From an uncultured cyanobacterium (GTDB lineage Bacteria; Cyanobacteriota; Cyanobacteriia; Cyanobacteriales; Nostocaceae): a DNA stretch of 64,000 nucleotides. A program made the translations under genes and the position numbers. The DNA lies in the NCBI GenBank assembly GCA_903848645.1, contig CAINGU010000083.1:62001-126000 (forward strand), given 5' to 3'. How positions within the stretch are numbered: the first letter of the stretch is position 1; each line of letters starts with the position of its first letter. This document shows, one piece after another, positions 45,482-54,712 of the stretch. The notes under the pieces are model-generated. The model made no database searches, was not told the DNA's origin, and saw only the letters and a list, made by a program, of their open reading frames with translations.

Positions 45482-46489
45482 ATGGAATCTTTTGGTATTT
45501 ACACTCTTGCCAATGATGTTGTTTATGATCAGCTAGTTGCATTACTCAACAGTATTGAGGTGAATATTGGCACAGATATTCCTGTTTGCATTATTCCTTA
45601 TGATGATCGCCTAGATATGGTTAGGCAAGAAGTTAATTCTCGTCAGAATGTAACTCTTTATGATAATTATGATTCTATTCAACGTTGGGAAGAATTTGCT
45701 CATCAAGTTTGGGCGGCACATCCTAGAGAAATGCAGAGGAAAACACCGCGTCCTGGGTGGTACAAAGGTCATTTACAGCGCAAGTTTGCTGCTTTTGATG
45801 GTATTTTCGATAAATTTGTTTTTTATGACGGAGACAGTCTAGTAATGAAGGTAGTTACAGATGTTATAGAAAAACTAGAAACTTATGATTTTGTTTTTGA
45901 CGATTGGGAACATATTAAGCCTTCTTCTGTAACTGCATTAAATATTTCAGTTATAGAAAAATCTGGACTGTATACAGAAGCCAATATTCGTCCTCAACTT
46001 CACTGTTCTAGTTTTTTTGGTTCTAAACGCGGATTGTTTACTGCTGAAGAAATGGAGGTTATGAAACAGCAGTTAATTGCTCAAAATGAAGTTGAATGGA
46101 TTAATGAACATGGTTGGTGGGATGATGCTTTTTTATTTAATTACATGACCTTGCGGTGCAATCGCTCACTATTTAACTTTACACTCAGTCCCAATAGTCA
46201 AGACAGAACTGGCAATTGTGCCAATGCTGACCCCTTTGTGAATATTAATAATGTCCTTTACAATCAAGAAGGCTTGAAACCAATTCATCGCCTTCACTAC
46301 ATGAGCTATTCTTCTCAGGAATTTGCCCGTTTATCCCAAGGAGAAGATGTCAATATTCGTTATAAAGATGAGTTTTTATACTATCGTTTTCTTAAACAAC
46401 CAGAACTCAGACCAAAACAACTAAAACCACCGAGTATTCTTTTGAAAACTAACCGAAAGATCCAAAAATTTTTAGGTAAGATAATATGA
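45482..46489 (+). CDS. Npun_R2821/R2822 family putative glycosyltransferase
   Basis: About 335 residues from ATG 45482, preceded by AGGA; an open frame extends to 45437. The alpha/beta core IYTLANDVVYDQLVALLNSI and the DxD-like YDGDSLVMK segment (FVFYDGDSL) resemble GT-A fold nucleotide-sugar transferases. Later blocks are NEHGWWDDAFLFNY and PIHRLHYMSYS. I recall this as the Nostoc Npun_R2821-type family. Substrate unknown; probably linked to cell-surface polysaccharide together with the GT4 gene. Confidence 0.7.
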   Translation: MESFGIYTLANDVVYDQLVALLNSIEVNIGTDIPVCIIPYDDRLDMVRQEVNSRQNVTLYDNYDSIQRWEEFAHQVWAAHPREMQRKTPRPGWYKGHLQRKFAAFDGIFDKFVFYDGDSLVMKVVTDVIEKLETYDFVFDDWEHIKPSSVTALNISVIEKSGLYTEANIRPQLHCSSFFGSKRGLFTAEEMEVMKQQLIAQNEVEWINEHGWWDDAFLFNYMTLRCNRSLFNFTLSPNSQDRTGNCANADPFVNINNVLYNQEGLKPIHRLHYMSYSSQEFARLSQGEDVNIRYKDEFLYYRFLKQPELRPKQLKPPSILLKTNRKIQKFLGKII

Positions 46490-46513
46490 TTTTGCGTCAA
46501 TTGCGGAGGAAAG

Positions 46514-46534
46514 GTTTCGCGCAAAGACGCAAAA
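46514..46534. repeat. Partial copy of the TTTCGCGCAAAGACGCAAAA repeat
   Basis: Third location of the family at 34018 and 35370, between the glycosyltransferase-like gene and the ParB-like gene. Confidence 0.55.
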
Positions 46535-46541
46535 AAATCAA

Positions 46542-47309
46542 CTATTCTGTAGGTATTTCTGCCACATTTTTTAGTTTTTGGTAAGTCGCATTCGCAAAAT
46601 TTGTAATCTTATTTTCTCCAGATTTAGTTGATTTGTGAAGATTTTCCCAAGTTAAAATTTTACCTGAATTCTGCCAGTATTCAATTGCTTTTAATGCAGC
46701 TTTGATTTGATTGGTATTTGCTCCAACTTTACTCAAAGCATTCATCACTTGTTCATCTGTTGCTGTAAGTAAATTCAATTTTGATGGAGGTGGTGGTGGT
46801 ATCAGTTTTTCAAGAACGGATAAAATATGTTCTAGTTTATTTTCAATTGACTTGAATCTTTGTTCAGAATCCACTGTTTCTGTATTTGCAGGAGGATTAG
46901 CAATGATCTGGTTTATTTTGGCATAAATTTGTTTATTTTGATCAAGTAATTTACCAATTTCAGTTTCTCTATTGGGTGGTTTAAATTGGTTATCGGGAGT
47001 ATCAACTTTTTGAATAAATGCAACTTGATTTAACACTGCATCTTCTTTTTCAGCAGGGATAATAAAGGCATTAACAATTTCTCCCCTATTAGGATTTTTT
47101 TCTCTAGCTCTAACAGCAGCATAATATTCAAAATGTCCATCAATTACTTCATATTTTTCAAAACCAATTTTTTTGAGTACCAATGGTTTTAATATCCCTC
47201 CAGATTCTAGTATTGAATCAGCAAGAATATCTAAATCAGCTTCTTCAAAATTAGAACGAGGAACGCTTGAAGTTACACCTTCAATTTCTACAATTAAAAA
47301 TTTAGTCAT
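46542..47309 (-). CDS. ParB-like nuclease domain protein, atypical
   Basis: 255 residues. The N-terminal ~80 residues follow the ParB/Srx layout: DLDILADSILESGGILKPLVLKK, then VIDGHFEYYAAVRAREKNP. The usual arginine-rich GERRxRA box is replaced by DGHFEYYAA, so CTP handling may differ. A middle part with an Asn/Pro-rich linker and coiled coil (RFKSIENKLEHILSVLEKL) is followed by PPPPP and a C-terminal helical domain (TATDEQVMNALSKVG, AALKAIEYWQNSG). It starts 2 bases after the nuclease-ParA stop, with a GGAG ribosome-binding site, so the two are one operon. Confidence 0.75.
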   Translation of the reverse strand: MTKFLIVEIEGVTSSVPRSNFEEADLDILADSILESGGILKPLVLKKIGFEKYEVIDGHFEYYAAVRAREKNPNRGEIVNAFIIPAEKEDAVLNQVAFIQKVDTPDNQFKPPNRETEIGKLLDQNKQIYAKINQIIANPPANTETVDSEQRFKSIENKLEHILSVLEKLIPPPPPSKLNLLTATDEQVMNALSKVGANTNQIKAALKAIEYWQNSGKILTWENLHKSTKSGENKITNFANATYQKLKNVAEIPTE

Positions 47310-47311
47310 GA

Positions 47312-48685
47312 TTATATCTCCATTTTTCTAACTACTTCTAAAGCTAAAGACTCAAATTCAAAAGCTGATACACTGGCCGATGATTCATATTTAGCAAAAT
47401 CAAAAATTGATTTGGGATCTGGTATTTCTAGATTTCCTACAATTAAATTTTTGTTAATACAATGTGACAATGCTGCTCTTTCTGTAATCATGTTATCCAT
47501 TAATGGTAGTTCATAGCGTTCTGGAATTAAATCTCTATGACGTGGGAATGAATGTTTTAGATATTGATTATTACTAGAGATTTTTGATGGCAGAACACCC
47601 ATAATCTGAATAGGTGGTTTTCCCATATTTTCCCTATTTTCATTAATTTCTCTTTTGATGAAGTTTTTCACACTTAACAAACCTTGGTTAGAAAATGGCT
47701 TCAAATCTGAAGGAATAATTAGGTAATCAGCAGCAGTCAAAGAAGCTGTAGCATATAAATCTAATGAAGGAGGAGTATCAATTATAGTAATATCATAACT
47801 ATCCTGAACCAATGCTAATTTTTTAGCTAGTCTAGTTATGCTTGCAGAAGATACAGCTAAACGTGGTTGACGTTCAATTAAAGTAATGTGGGAAGGAATA
47901 ACATCTATTTCTGTTGAATTAAACCCATTTGATTTACGAACAATATCAGGTATAGAAAATGATTTTTCTTCACCTGCAATTAGCAAATGAAAAACATTGC
48001 GATCTTTTAAATCATCATCATCCTCAAATTCAAATTTTATTAATCCTGTAGCAAAGGTGGTATTAGCTTGAGCATCAATATCAATCAAGAGAACCTTTTT
48101 CCCTTGATTACTCAAGGCTGCCGCTAAGTTAACAGCAACAGTTGTTTTACCAACTCCACCCTTATGATGATAAATTGCAATTGTCTTCATAGAATTCTCC
48201 CTATTCCTTTCTAAATCCATTAGTTGAACTGATAACTTTTCCTTAACCTGCCTATTTTTCAAACTCTCCCTACCAATTAACCCCCCAATTTCCTCTATCT
48301 TTGTTTCAACATCATTACCATCACATTGAAAAACCAACTTAACATCATCTCGTAACTTTTGATAAATTCTGATTTCTTTACCATTAGTTAATAAACCATA
48401 GCGCACATTCAAACTCGTTAAATAATGCCTAAGTCTGAGAACGTGATGATTTAAATTTTGCTTGGGACTTTTTGCCTCCATTACTACACTCATGGGTGAG
48501 TCAGTATCCAACACAAAGGGAATAGACTGTGCTGCAAATGCTAAAAAATCCAAGCGAATGCTACCCATAGCAACTTCTTGATGCCACGTATCCTGGGTAT
48601 ACCCTAGCCGTGGTAGCAAATATTGAACTATAAGTTTGCTCTCAACTTCACTTTCATTACGGCACAATTCCGGGTTAAAAAGCAA
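47312..48685 (-). CDS. HsdR_N-like nuclease domain fused to ParA ATPase
   Basis: 457 residues. Residues about 1-130 look like the N-terminal nuclease domain of type I restriction enzymes (HsdR_N, PD-(D/E)xK fold): E15, D46 in IRLDFLAFA, E70-x-K72 in VVMEAKSPKQ, and GLLTNGKEIRIYQ. A linker follows (130-165). A ParA/MinD ATPase fills about 167-457 with deviant Walker A KGGVGKT (175-181), Walker A' IDIDAQAN at 201-208, and switch segment IIDTPPSLDLY. M166 has its own GGGAG ribosome-binding site, so a free ParA could also be made. Operon with the ParB-like gene; divergent from a second ParA. The fusion is intact and not recognised as a described family. Confidence 0.85.
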   Translation of the reverse strand: MLFNPELCRNESEVESKLIVQYLLPRLGYTQDTWHQEVAMGSIRLDFLAFAAQSIPFVLDTDSPMSVVMEAKSPKQNLNHHVLRLRHYLTSLNVRYGLLTNGKEIRIYQKLRDDVKLVFQCDGNDVETKIEEIGGLIGRESLKNRQVKEKLSVQLMDLERNRENSMKTIAIYHHKGGVGKTTVAVNLAAALSNQGKKVLLIDIDAQANTTFATGLIKFEFEDDDDLKDRNVFHLLIAGEEKSFSIPDIVRKSNGFNSTEIDVIPSHITLIERQPRLAVSSASITRLAKKLALVQDSYDITIIDTPPSLDLYATASLTAADYLIIPSDLKPFSNQGLLSVKNFIKREINENRENMGKPPIQIMGVLPSKISSNNQYLKHSFPRHRDLIPERYELPLMDNMITERAALSHCINKNLIVGNLEIPDPKSIFDFAKYESSASVSAFEFESLALEVVRKMEI

Positions 48686-49053
48686 TGTTTTTTACCTCTC
48701 ATCAAGTAGTACGCATCTATGAAAATATTTCACTTGCATAATTATGACATAGTAATAAGTATGAACGTTATTAGAATTAATCAATACATATCATTTATGC
48801 AAGCAAGATATATATAGTAAATATACTTATAAAAGCCAGCAGAATATGATCGCAGTATTTTTGGATTCAGCCAATTTCAATAGGTTTATGCTTGTTGTTG
48901 GCAATTGATTTTGTGGCTTTTGTCCATTGGTGCAATACTCTATAAGTAAAAAAACTTTTCGACATCCTCCAAAAGGCTAAATTAATCAAAGTTAAAATCT
49001 ATTAGATAATATGTACGCTACCTCAATGGAAAAGCGTCAGTAGGGGAATTAAA
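48686..49053. promoter_or_regulatory. Divergent control region with spaced inverted repeat
   Basis: 368 AT-rich bases between the divergent nuclease-ParA and ParA genes. CTTGCATAA at 48733-48741 and TTATGCAAG at 48795-48803 form an exact 9-bp inverted repeat spaced 53 bases apart. It lies near the nuclease-ParA start. It could be an operator or a centromere-like (parS) site for the ParB-like protein. Nothing else was recognised. Confidence 0.5.
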
Positions 49054-49938
49054 ATGGGATATGTAATTGCAACTGCAAACATGAAAGGTGGAGTCGGTAA
49101 AACCACCCTCACCGTCAATATAGCCACTTGTTTAGCCAAAAATCACGGTAAAAAGGTACTTGTTTTAGATTTAGATAGTCAAATTAGTGCCACACTGAGT
49201 TTAATGTCACCAGTAGACTTTGCCAAACGTCGCAAACAACGAAAGACATTTAGATATTTGCTAGATCAAATTATCAACCCTGAACCAGAGGCAAAACTGA
49301 CCATTCATGACATCATTCAATCTCAAGTTTGTAATCTGCCTGGATTAGATATATTACCAGGAGATATTGACTTATATGATGAATTTGTGGTTTCCGAAAT
49401 GCTGCATAATCAATCAATGGCATTAGGAGAACAGGATTTTGAAACCATCTGGAACCGCTTTGAAAGAGTCTTAATTAGAGATATTTTAAAACCCGTGCGA
49501 GATGAATATGATTTTATTCTTTTAGATTGCGCTCCTGGTTATAATCTCATGACTCGCAGTGCTTTAGCTACTAGTGATTTCTACATTCTTCCAGCTAGAC
49601 CAGAACCGTTGTCTGTAGTCGGAATTCAACTTTTAGAAAGACGCATTGCTCAATTAAAAGACAGTCACGAACACGAAGCCAAAATAGATATTAAAATGTT
49701 GGGAATCGTCTTTAGTATGTCCAGTGCAAATCTCCTGAATGGCAGATATTATAAACAGGTAATGCACCGAGTTGTTGAAGATTTTGGAGTAGATAAAATC
49801 TGTAAAGCCCAAATACCAGTTGATGTTAATGTTGCCAAAGCTGTTGATAGTTTTATGCCAGTTTCTTTACTAAGTCCGAATACAGCCGGTTCTAAAGCCT
49901 TTATGCAATTAACTCAGGAATTATTGCAGAAGTTGTAA
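49054..49938 (+). CDS. ParA family ATPase
   Basis: 294 residues. NMKGGVGKTTLTVNIATCLA is the deviant Walker A with its signature lysine; LDLDSQISATLSL follows as Walker A', and LLDCAPGYNLMTRSALATSD is the Walker B/switch region. It has no HTH extension, so it is a short (type Ib-like) ParA. Divergent from the nuclease-ParA/ParB-like operon, with which it likely functions. Partition of a DNA element or subcellular positioning are the usual ParA jobs. Confidence 0.9.
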   Translation: MGYVIATANMKGGVGKTTLTVNIATCLAKNHGKKVLVLDLDSQISATLSLMSPVDFAKRRKQRKTFRYLLDQIINPEPEAKLTIHDIIQSQVCNLPGLDILPGDIDLYDEFVVSEMLHNQSMALGEQDFETIWNRFERVLIRDILKPVRDEYDFILLDCAPGYNLMTRSALATSDFYILPARPEPLSVVGIQLLERRIAQLKDSHEHEAKIDIKMLGIVFSMSSANLLNGRYYKQVMHRVVEDFGVDKICKAQIPVDVNVAKAVDSFMPVSLLSPNTAGSKAFMQLTQELLQKL

Positions 49939-50023
49939 AATCACAATAACTCAATTGAAATCTGCATTTTCTCGAATATAGGACTCCTATAGCGATATAA
50001 AGAAATGAATCAGTGACATCATA

Positions 50024-50110
50024 GCCCCCTCCTCGCACCCCCCTCAATCCCCCCGCAACGGGGGGAAGAAAAGGATAAATTTTTGATATTGGAGGGGGTT
50101 GGGGGTGGGG
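50024..50110. repeat. C-rich/G-rich inverted repeat
   Basis: C-runs (CCCCCTC, CACCCCCCTCAATCCCCCCG) face G-runs (CGGGGGGAAG, GGAGGGGGTTGGGGGTGGGG). It separates the converging ParA and WGR genes. A transcription-termination function is likely. Confidence 0.65.
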
Positions 50111-50127
50111 TTCTTTAGATGAAACGT

Positions 50128-51552
50128 CTATTCCGCTAACTTTTTAATATCACCATAGACACGGTAAAAGCCTCCATTAGCAGACTCTCGCACTTCTTGA
50201 ACCCAATAACGCTGTCCTTCTTCCCGAATATCTCTGGGAAACTGCACTTTCCAGTCAGAGTGATAATTAGGAGAAACAACCCGAATTCTTAATTTACTCC
50301 CCTGACGGAAACATTCCACAATCACACCCGCACTTGTATCTGTGGTAGTCTCCAAAACAGTAGAAGGTACAGCCCCCTCTCCTTTTGGTGCTTTAATAAT
50401 AGTAGCTTCGGGAATAGTTCCCATTTGAGCCGCACTAATTGCTGCTGCACTGGCATCAATACAAGCTAAAGAACCATCAGTTGTCACTATATATATGCGG
50501 TTATCAAAAAATTGCATAGATAAAGCCGAACCGCAACCCGTTCCTAGCTTCCATAACCGTTCTCCTCTTTGATTAAAACAGTAAATTGAAGAACTATTAT
50601 CACCCGCAAAAACATATTTACCATCTAAAGCTGTAGCACAGGAGTACACAGCAGCATCACATTTATAAACTGCACCGGGTTCACCTTTTTTACTAAAGGA
50701 ATAAACCTTTTGATCGCTAGTACCAGCATAAACTACAGATGCTTCTTGCCAACCAAATAAGACAGAACCAGCAGTTTTTTGATGCCAAAGCATTCTTCCT
50801 TCTTTGTGATCATACATGGTTACACCTGCGCTATGTCCGTGATAAACACCATTCTGATCACAACGAACCATCCAACCAGCAGAACCTTGACTCAAACGTG
50901 TCCATTGCAATTCATCATCATGCCCAATCGTAGTTAGACCACCTTTAGCGTCAGATACTCCCAGCAAACCATCATGTATATCTAACCAGAAAATATCCAC
51001 ATTTTCATCAATTTGGTAAGCGACTCGTGGTAACTTCCCTGTTAAGTCGTAGACATTCCCATCATCACAACCCGCATAAATCCAGATATCATCAGCCACT
51101 AAACATTTGACCCCTTCAGAAAGTTTAAATTGATTGATAACCTTCCCTTCATTATTCAGTGCAAATACTTGTCCAGCTTGGTTTCCTAGCCAACAACGTT
51201 CAGCGTCTATAAAAATCCCAAAAGCCGCAGAATTGGAGTTAAATTTCCAAATAATTGGCGATTGTTTTGCTGTCGAAGTAGTGCTATTAACTTGACGACG
51301 GGTAATGGAGCGTTTTTGTCGCACTCCCATCACCGCTTGTTCATAGCCTTTTTTTAGCTTTTCGTTAATTTTTTTCTGCGCTTCTGCTTGTGCTTTTTCT
51401 GGAGTGGGGTAAGTTTTGCTTTGGGTTTGTCCTGTATCCCCAATCCGACCATAACGGATAGTTAATTCAGTATTATTAATAACAACCTCATAAAATTTAT
51501 GAGAGCCGCTATCACCTTGGGAAAGTTCTAAATAGGTCTTTTCTTCAGCCAT
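50128..51552 (-). CDS. WGR domain protein with C-terminal beta-propeller
   Basis: 474 residues. Residues about 1-75 form a WGR domain (YEVVINNTELTIRYGRIGDTGQTQSK), with the motif here YGR. A basic linker (residues 76-95) follows. From about 95 to 385 is a propeller of about six blades with repeated FAG/YAG-type strands (for example WIYAGCDDGNVYDL, VYAGTSDQKVYSFSKKGE, YVFAGDNSSSIYCF). The C-terminal ~75 residues form a separate small domain. WGR is known from PARP and MolR regulators, where it binds nucleic acid or nucleotide-modified proteins. Here the combination suggests a sensor or scaffold; function unknown. Confidence 0.85.
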   Translation of the reverse strand: MAEEKTYLELSQGDSGSHKFYEVVINNTELTIRYGRIGDTGQTQSKTYPTPEKAQAEAQKKINEKLKKGYEQAVMGVRQKRSITRRQVNSTTSTAKQSPIIWKFNSNSAAFGIFIDAERCWLGNQAGQVFALNNEGKVINQFKLSEGVKCLVADDIWIYAGCDDGNVYDLTGKLPRVAYQIDENVDIFWLDIHDGLLGVSDAKGGLTTIGHDDELQWTRLSQGSAGWMVRCDQNGVYHGHSAGVTMYDHKEGRMLWHQKTAGSVLFGWQEASVVYAGTSDQKVYSFSKKGEPGAVYKCDAAVYSCATALDGKYVFAGDNSSSIYCFNQRGERLWKLGTGCGSALSMQFFDNRIYIVTTDGSLACIDASAAAISAAQMGTIPEATIIKAPKGEGAVPSTVLETTTDTSAGVIVECFRQGSKLRIRVVSPNYHSDWKVQFPRDIREEGQRYWVQEVRESANGGFYRVYGDIKKLAE

Positions 51553-51589
51553 GACACTTGATAATGTAATGAACTTAATTCAGTATATA

Positions 51590-52549
51590 TTAACACTTCA
51601 CACAATCAAACAGATGTAACCCCAACCGTTGTGATAGTTCTTCACACACTTTCACACCGCGCACACTATTACCCCGTGTATCTAACAGCGGTGAAAAGAC
51701 ACCAATTCCCATTTGTCCGGGAACAACGGCGATAATTCCCCCAGAAACCCCGCTTTTTGCCGGAATCCCCACTTTATAAGCCCATTCCCCGGCAAAGTTA
51801 TACATACCGCAGGTGTACATAACACTTAATATATCTTTGATGTAACGAGTATCTACTGCTTGTTCTTTTGTAATTGGGTTAATTCCTTTATTAGCGAGAG
51901 TAGCAGCCATAACTGCCAAATCTCGACAATTAACCATTGCAGAACATTGCTGGAAATATAAATCTAGTGATTCTTCAATATTTTGGTCAATCATGCCAAA
52001 ATTTAACATTAAATGGGCATTAGCTCGGTTGCGATGTCCGGTACTACGTTCTGATGTAAATACAGAAATATCTACAAATATATCTCTACCAATATAACGC
52101 CGATACATTTCCAATAATCTGTTTAATCTTTCTGTTGCTCCATTGCCTTTAATTAAACTGGTAGTGGCTATAGCTCCGGCATTTACCATGGGATTGTAAG
52201 GGCGTTTAGACTGTTCATCAAGAACAATGGCGTTAAATGCGTCTCCCGTCGGTTCTACCCCAACTCTAGTTAAAATATAATCTCTGCCATGATCCGCTAA
52301 TGCTTGTCCATAGACAAAGACCTTGGAAATTGACTGGATAGTAAACAGTTGTTCAAAATCCCCAACTTCGTAAATTTGACCATCTGTGGTAACAATACAA
52401 ATACTAAATAAGTCGGGATTTACTTTAGCGAGTTCGGGAATATAGTTGGCTACTACACCATCTTTCAGGGATTTATACTGGGAATGTAATTCTTTGAGAA
52501 TGTCTAAAAGTGTTGGTGGTAACATTTCTGAATTTTCTGGATTAGACAT
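51590..52549 (-). CDS. glsA: Glutaminase
   Basis: 319 residues with the glutaminase fold: the serine/lysine site in [15 protein letters not shown], then [30 protein letters not shown] and [24 protein letters not shown]. It hydrolyses glutamine to glutamate and ammonia. Single-copy, complete and normal length. No regulatory gene beside it. Confidence 0.95.
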   Translation of the reverse strand: MSNPENSEMLPPTLLDILKELHSQYKSLKDGVVANYIPELAKVNPDLFSICIVTTDGQIYEVGDFEQLFTIQSISKVFVYGQALADHGRDYILTRVGVEPTGDAFNAIVLDEQSKRPYNPMVNAGAIATTSLIKGNGATERLNRLLEMYRRYIGRDIFVDISVFTSERSTGHRNRANAHLMLNFGMIDQNIEESLDLYFQQCSAMVNCRDLAVMAATLANKGINPITKEQAVDTRYIKDILSVMYTCGMYNFAGEWAYKVGIPAKSGVSGGIIAVVPGQMGIGVFSPLLDTRGNSVRGVKVCEELSQRLGLHLFDCVKC

Positions 52550-53284
52550 AAGGTTGATAGCTTGATATAAAATTGATTACTGATTTAATACTGTGGGAAA
52601 CAAGCAAGTATGTATTTTTGTATACTTACAATATCCATGTATATGCGCTTATTACCCTTTTTTATTGTCTCATTAATTATTGAACTTGGGATAAGAATAA
52701 ATACTTACTAGATATAAATCACTTCTATTACCTTGCGACACAAGTAACTTCTGCTACTGTAAATACCAAGAAAATAGTAGTATTTACTTATTTAAAATGT
52801 AGATAAAAAACTATGTATTTATCGAAAGCATTTTTTTCACAAATCCTTATAAACCCTGTCCAATTTGAAACCTGGAGTAATGCGAGCATCTTGCTCGCTA
52901 CTCATCACCAGGGAGCAAGATGCTCCCACTACTTTCAATAACTATGGCTCTCAAAATAGACGTGGTATATAAAATTCATCTGCACAAATTATGTTGCAGA
53001 TCATAAAAATATTGAAAGTCAAATTGGATCTAAATATTAATTAACCCCATAATTTTTTAATACTAAGTAATTTATAAATATTCACAAGGCAAGTTAGGTA
53101 CTAACCCTGGAATAGAGCGATCGCTCAACATAAACTTTTCATAAGAAAATATAGAAATCTTCAAAAAAACGTTACATAGCCAAAATCCGCAATTGAACAA
53201 GGTTTTCAAGGTCAAACCTGACTGCAAATTTTGTCAGTTAGTTCAGACTTACGCTAAAACCCTGATCCCCAAGCCCAAAAATTC
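52550..53284. other. Long AT-rich intergenic region
   Basis: 735 bases between glutaminase and rlpA. It contains one repeat at 52882-52927 (GCGAGCATCTTGCTCGC opposing GGGAGCAAGATGCTCCC, two separate hairpins). Nothing else was identified: no ORF, tRNA or iron-box-like site. The promoters of both divergent genes presumably lie here. Confidence 0.5.
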
Positions 53285-54556
53285 ATGCTAGTCTATTCCA
53301 GTTACAAAACACAAAGTGAAAGCGGAACGAGTTCGAGTTTCCAAAGGGAGTCACTATCACAAGTGAAAACCCCAATTAAAGAAAACTTAAGTTCTACAGT
53401 CGCTTTAAAAATCGGACGCATGAATCAAAGACATTTGTGGACTACTGTTGCTGTATTTCTATCTGTGCTAGGTCTACCCTCAGTTGGTCGGACTCAAACC
53501 AGTGAGGGAATTTTTCCAACTAACCAAGCATCATCTGTCAGTGATGCCGTCAAAGTAGGAGAATACCAATCCTCAACAGAAAACCCCACCTCAACTCCTG
53601 TGATTACGAGAATTCATCCTCACAGTGTTCGAGGTTTACAAGCAGCAACTCTTTATGTTCGGGACATTCCTGTTCTGACTTTTCTGGGTTCTACCCCAGT
53701 TACTAACAACAAAACAAAAGTTGGAGTAATTGGCAATGATGAGGATTCAAATTCTTACCCTCATGTTGCTACCAACTCAGCCAAATTTACCAGTTTTAGC
53801 AATACTGGTAATACAATCAATGTCAGTAAACAAGTTAGCTCCATTGACAATGATCCAGTTCAGAAAGCTAGTGTCATAGCAGCTAGAATTAATGAACTCA
53901 TCGAGAACAATGTAGACGCAAGCAAAATTACTGTCAGTTGGAAAACAGCGGATAACCCCGTAACTAATAATAAAGCCCACAAGCCACGCTTCTTAGGTCA
54001 AAAACCGTCAGGAGATTCCTCCGGAACACTCCGCGATCGCTACACCATTACAATTGACGGTCAAGAACTGGTAGAAGTCAATCAAGGAACGCGACTAGCA
54101 GATAGCACCCAAACTCTGGCGCAAGATGCCTTACAAGCAACTAATAGACTGCGGAGACTCATAGGCAACGCATCTCCCATTAATGAAATTGCCAACTTAC
54201 CTGCTAGGAAATCAGTTTCCACACCAAAGCTACCGCAACAGATTGCCTTCGGAAATGTCAATCTCAATTTTCAAGGCATGGCTTCTTGGTACGGTTATGA
54301 TGGCTCTGGCAGTCAAACAGCTAGTGGTGAAAGATATAATCCCGAAGCCTTAACTGCTGCTCACCGCAGTTTACCTTTGGGGACAAAAATCCGTGTCACT
54401 AACACCCGCAATGGTCGCTCTGTCGTCGTGCGAATCAATGACAGAGGGCCATACATCCGTGGTCGAATTATTGACCTTTCCGCTGGTGCTGCTCGCCTAT
54501 TAGGCATGATTGGCAGTGGCGTAGCCCCAGTCAATCTTGAGGTTTTAGGAAGATAA
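53285..54556 (+). CDS. rlpA: RlpA-like septal ring lytic transglycosylase family protein
   Basis: 423 residues from ATG 53285. A second ATG at 53420 would give a clean signal peptide (MNQRHLWTTVAVFLSVLGLP), so the true start may be there. The middle is a low-complexity Ser/Asn/Thr-rich linker of about 200 residues. The C-terminal ~90 residues are the RlpA double-psi beta-barrel: GMASWYGYDGSGSQTASGE, NPEALTAAHRSLPLGTKIRV, RVNDRGPYIRGRIIDLSAGA. RlpA-type proteins cleave or bind denuded glycan strands of peptidoglycan at the septum. Confidence 0.88.
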   Translation: MLVYSSYKTQSESGTSSSFQRESLSQVKTPIKENLSSTVALKIGRMNQRHLWTTVAVFLSVLGLPSVGRTQTSEGIFPTNQASSVSDAVKVGEYQSSTENPTSTPVITRIHPHSVRGLQAATLYVRDIPVLTFLGSTPVTNNKTKVGVIGNDEDSNSYPHVATNSAKFTSFSNTGNTINVSKQVSSIDNDPVQKASVIAARINELIENNVDASKITVSWKTADNPVTNNKAHKPRFLGQKPSGDSSGTLRDRYTITIDGQELVEVNQGTRLADSTQTLAQDALQATNRLRRLIGNASPINEIANLPARKSVSTPKLPQQIAFGNVNLNFQGMASWYGYDGSGSQTASGERYNPEALTAAHRSLPLGTKIRVTNTRNGRSVVVRINDRGPYIRGRIIDLSAGAARLLGMIGSGVAPVNLEVLGR

Positions 54557-54712
54557 CTCGCTTCCTAGTTCCGACTCTCTTGTCCTCTTTTCGCTCTTCA
54601 CTATTAAATTCCCCTGGTTCATTCATCTTATCCCCCAATTATCGCTTGCGCCACGCTGCGCTATCAGATATACACTAACGGGGGAAAGGATTATTGGAAC
54701 TAGGGGTATTTT

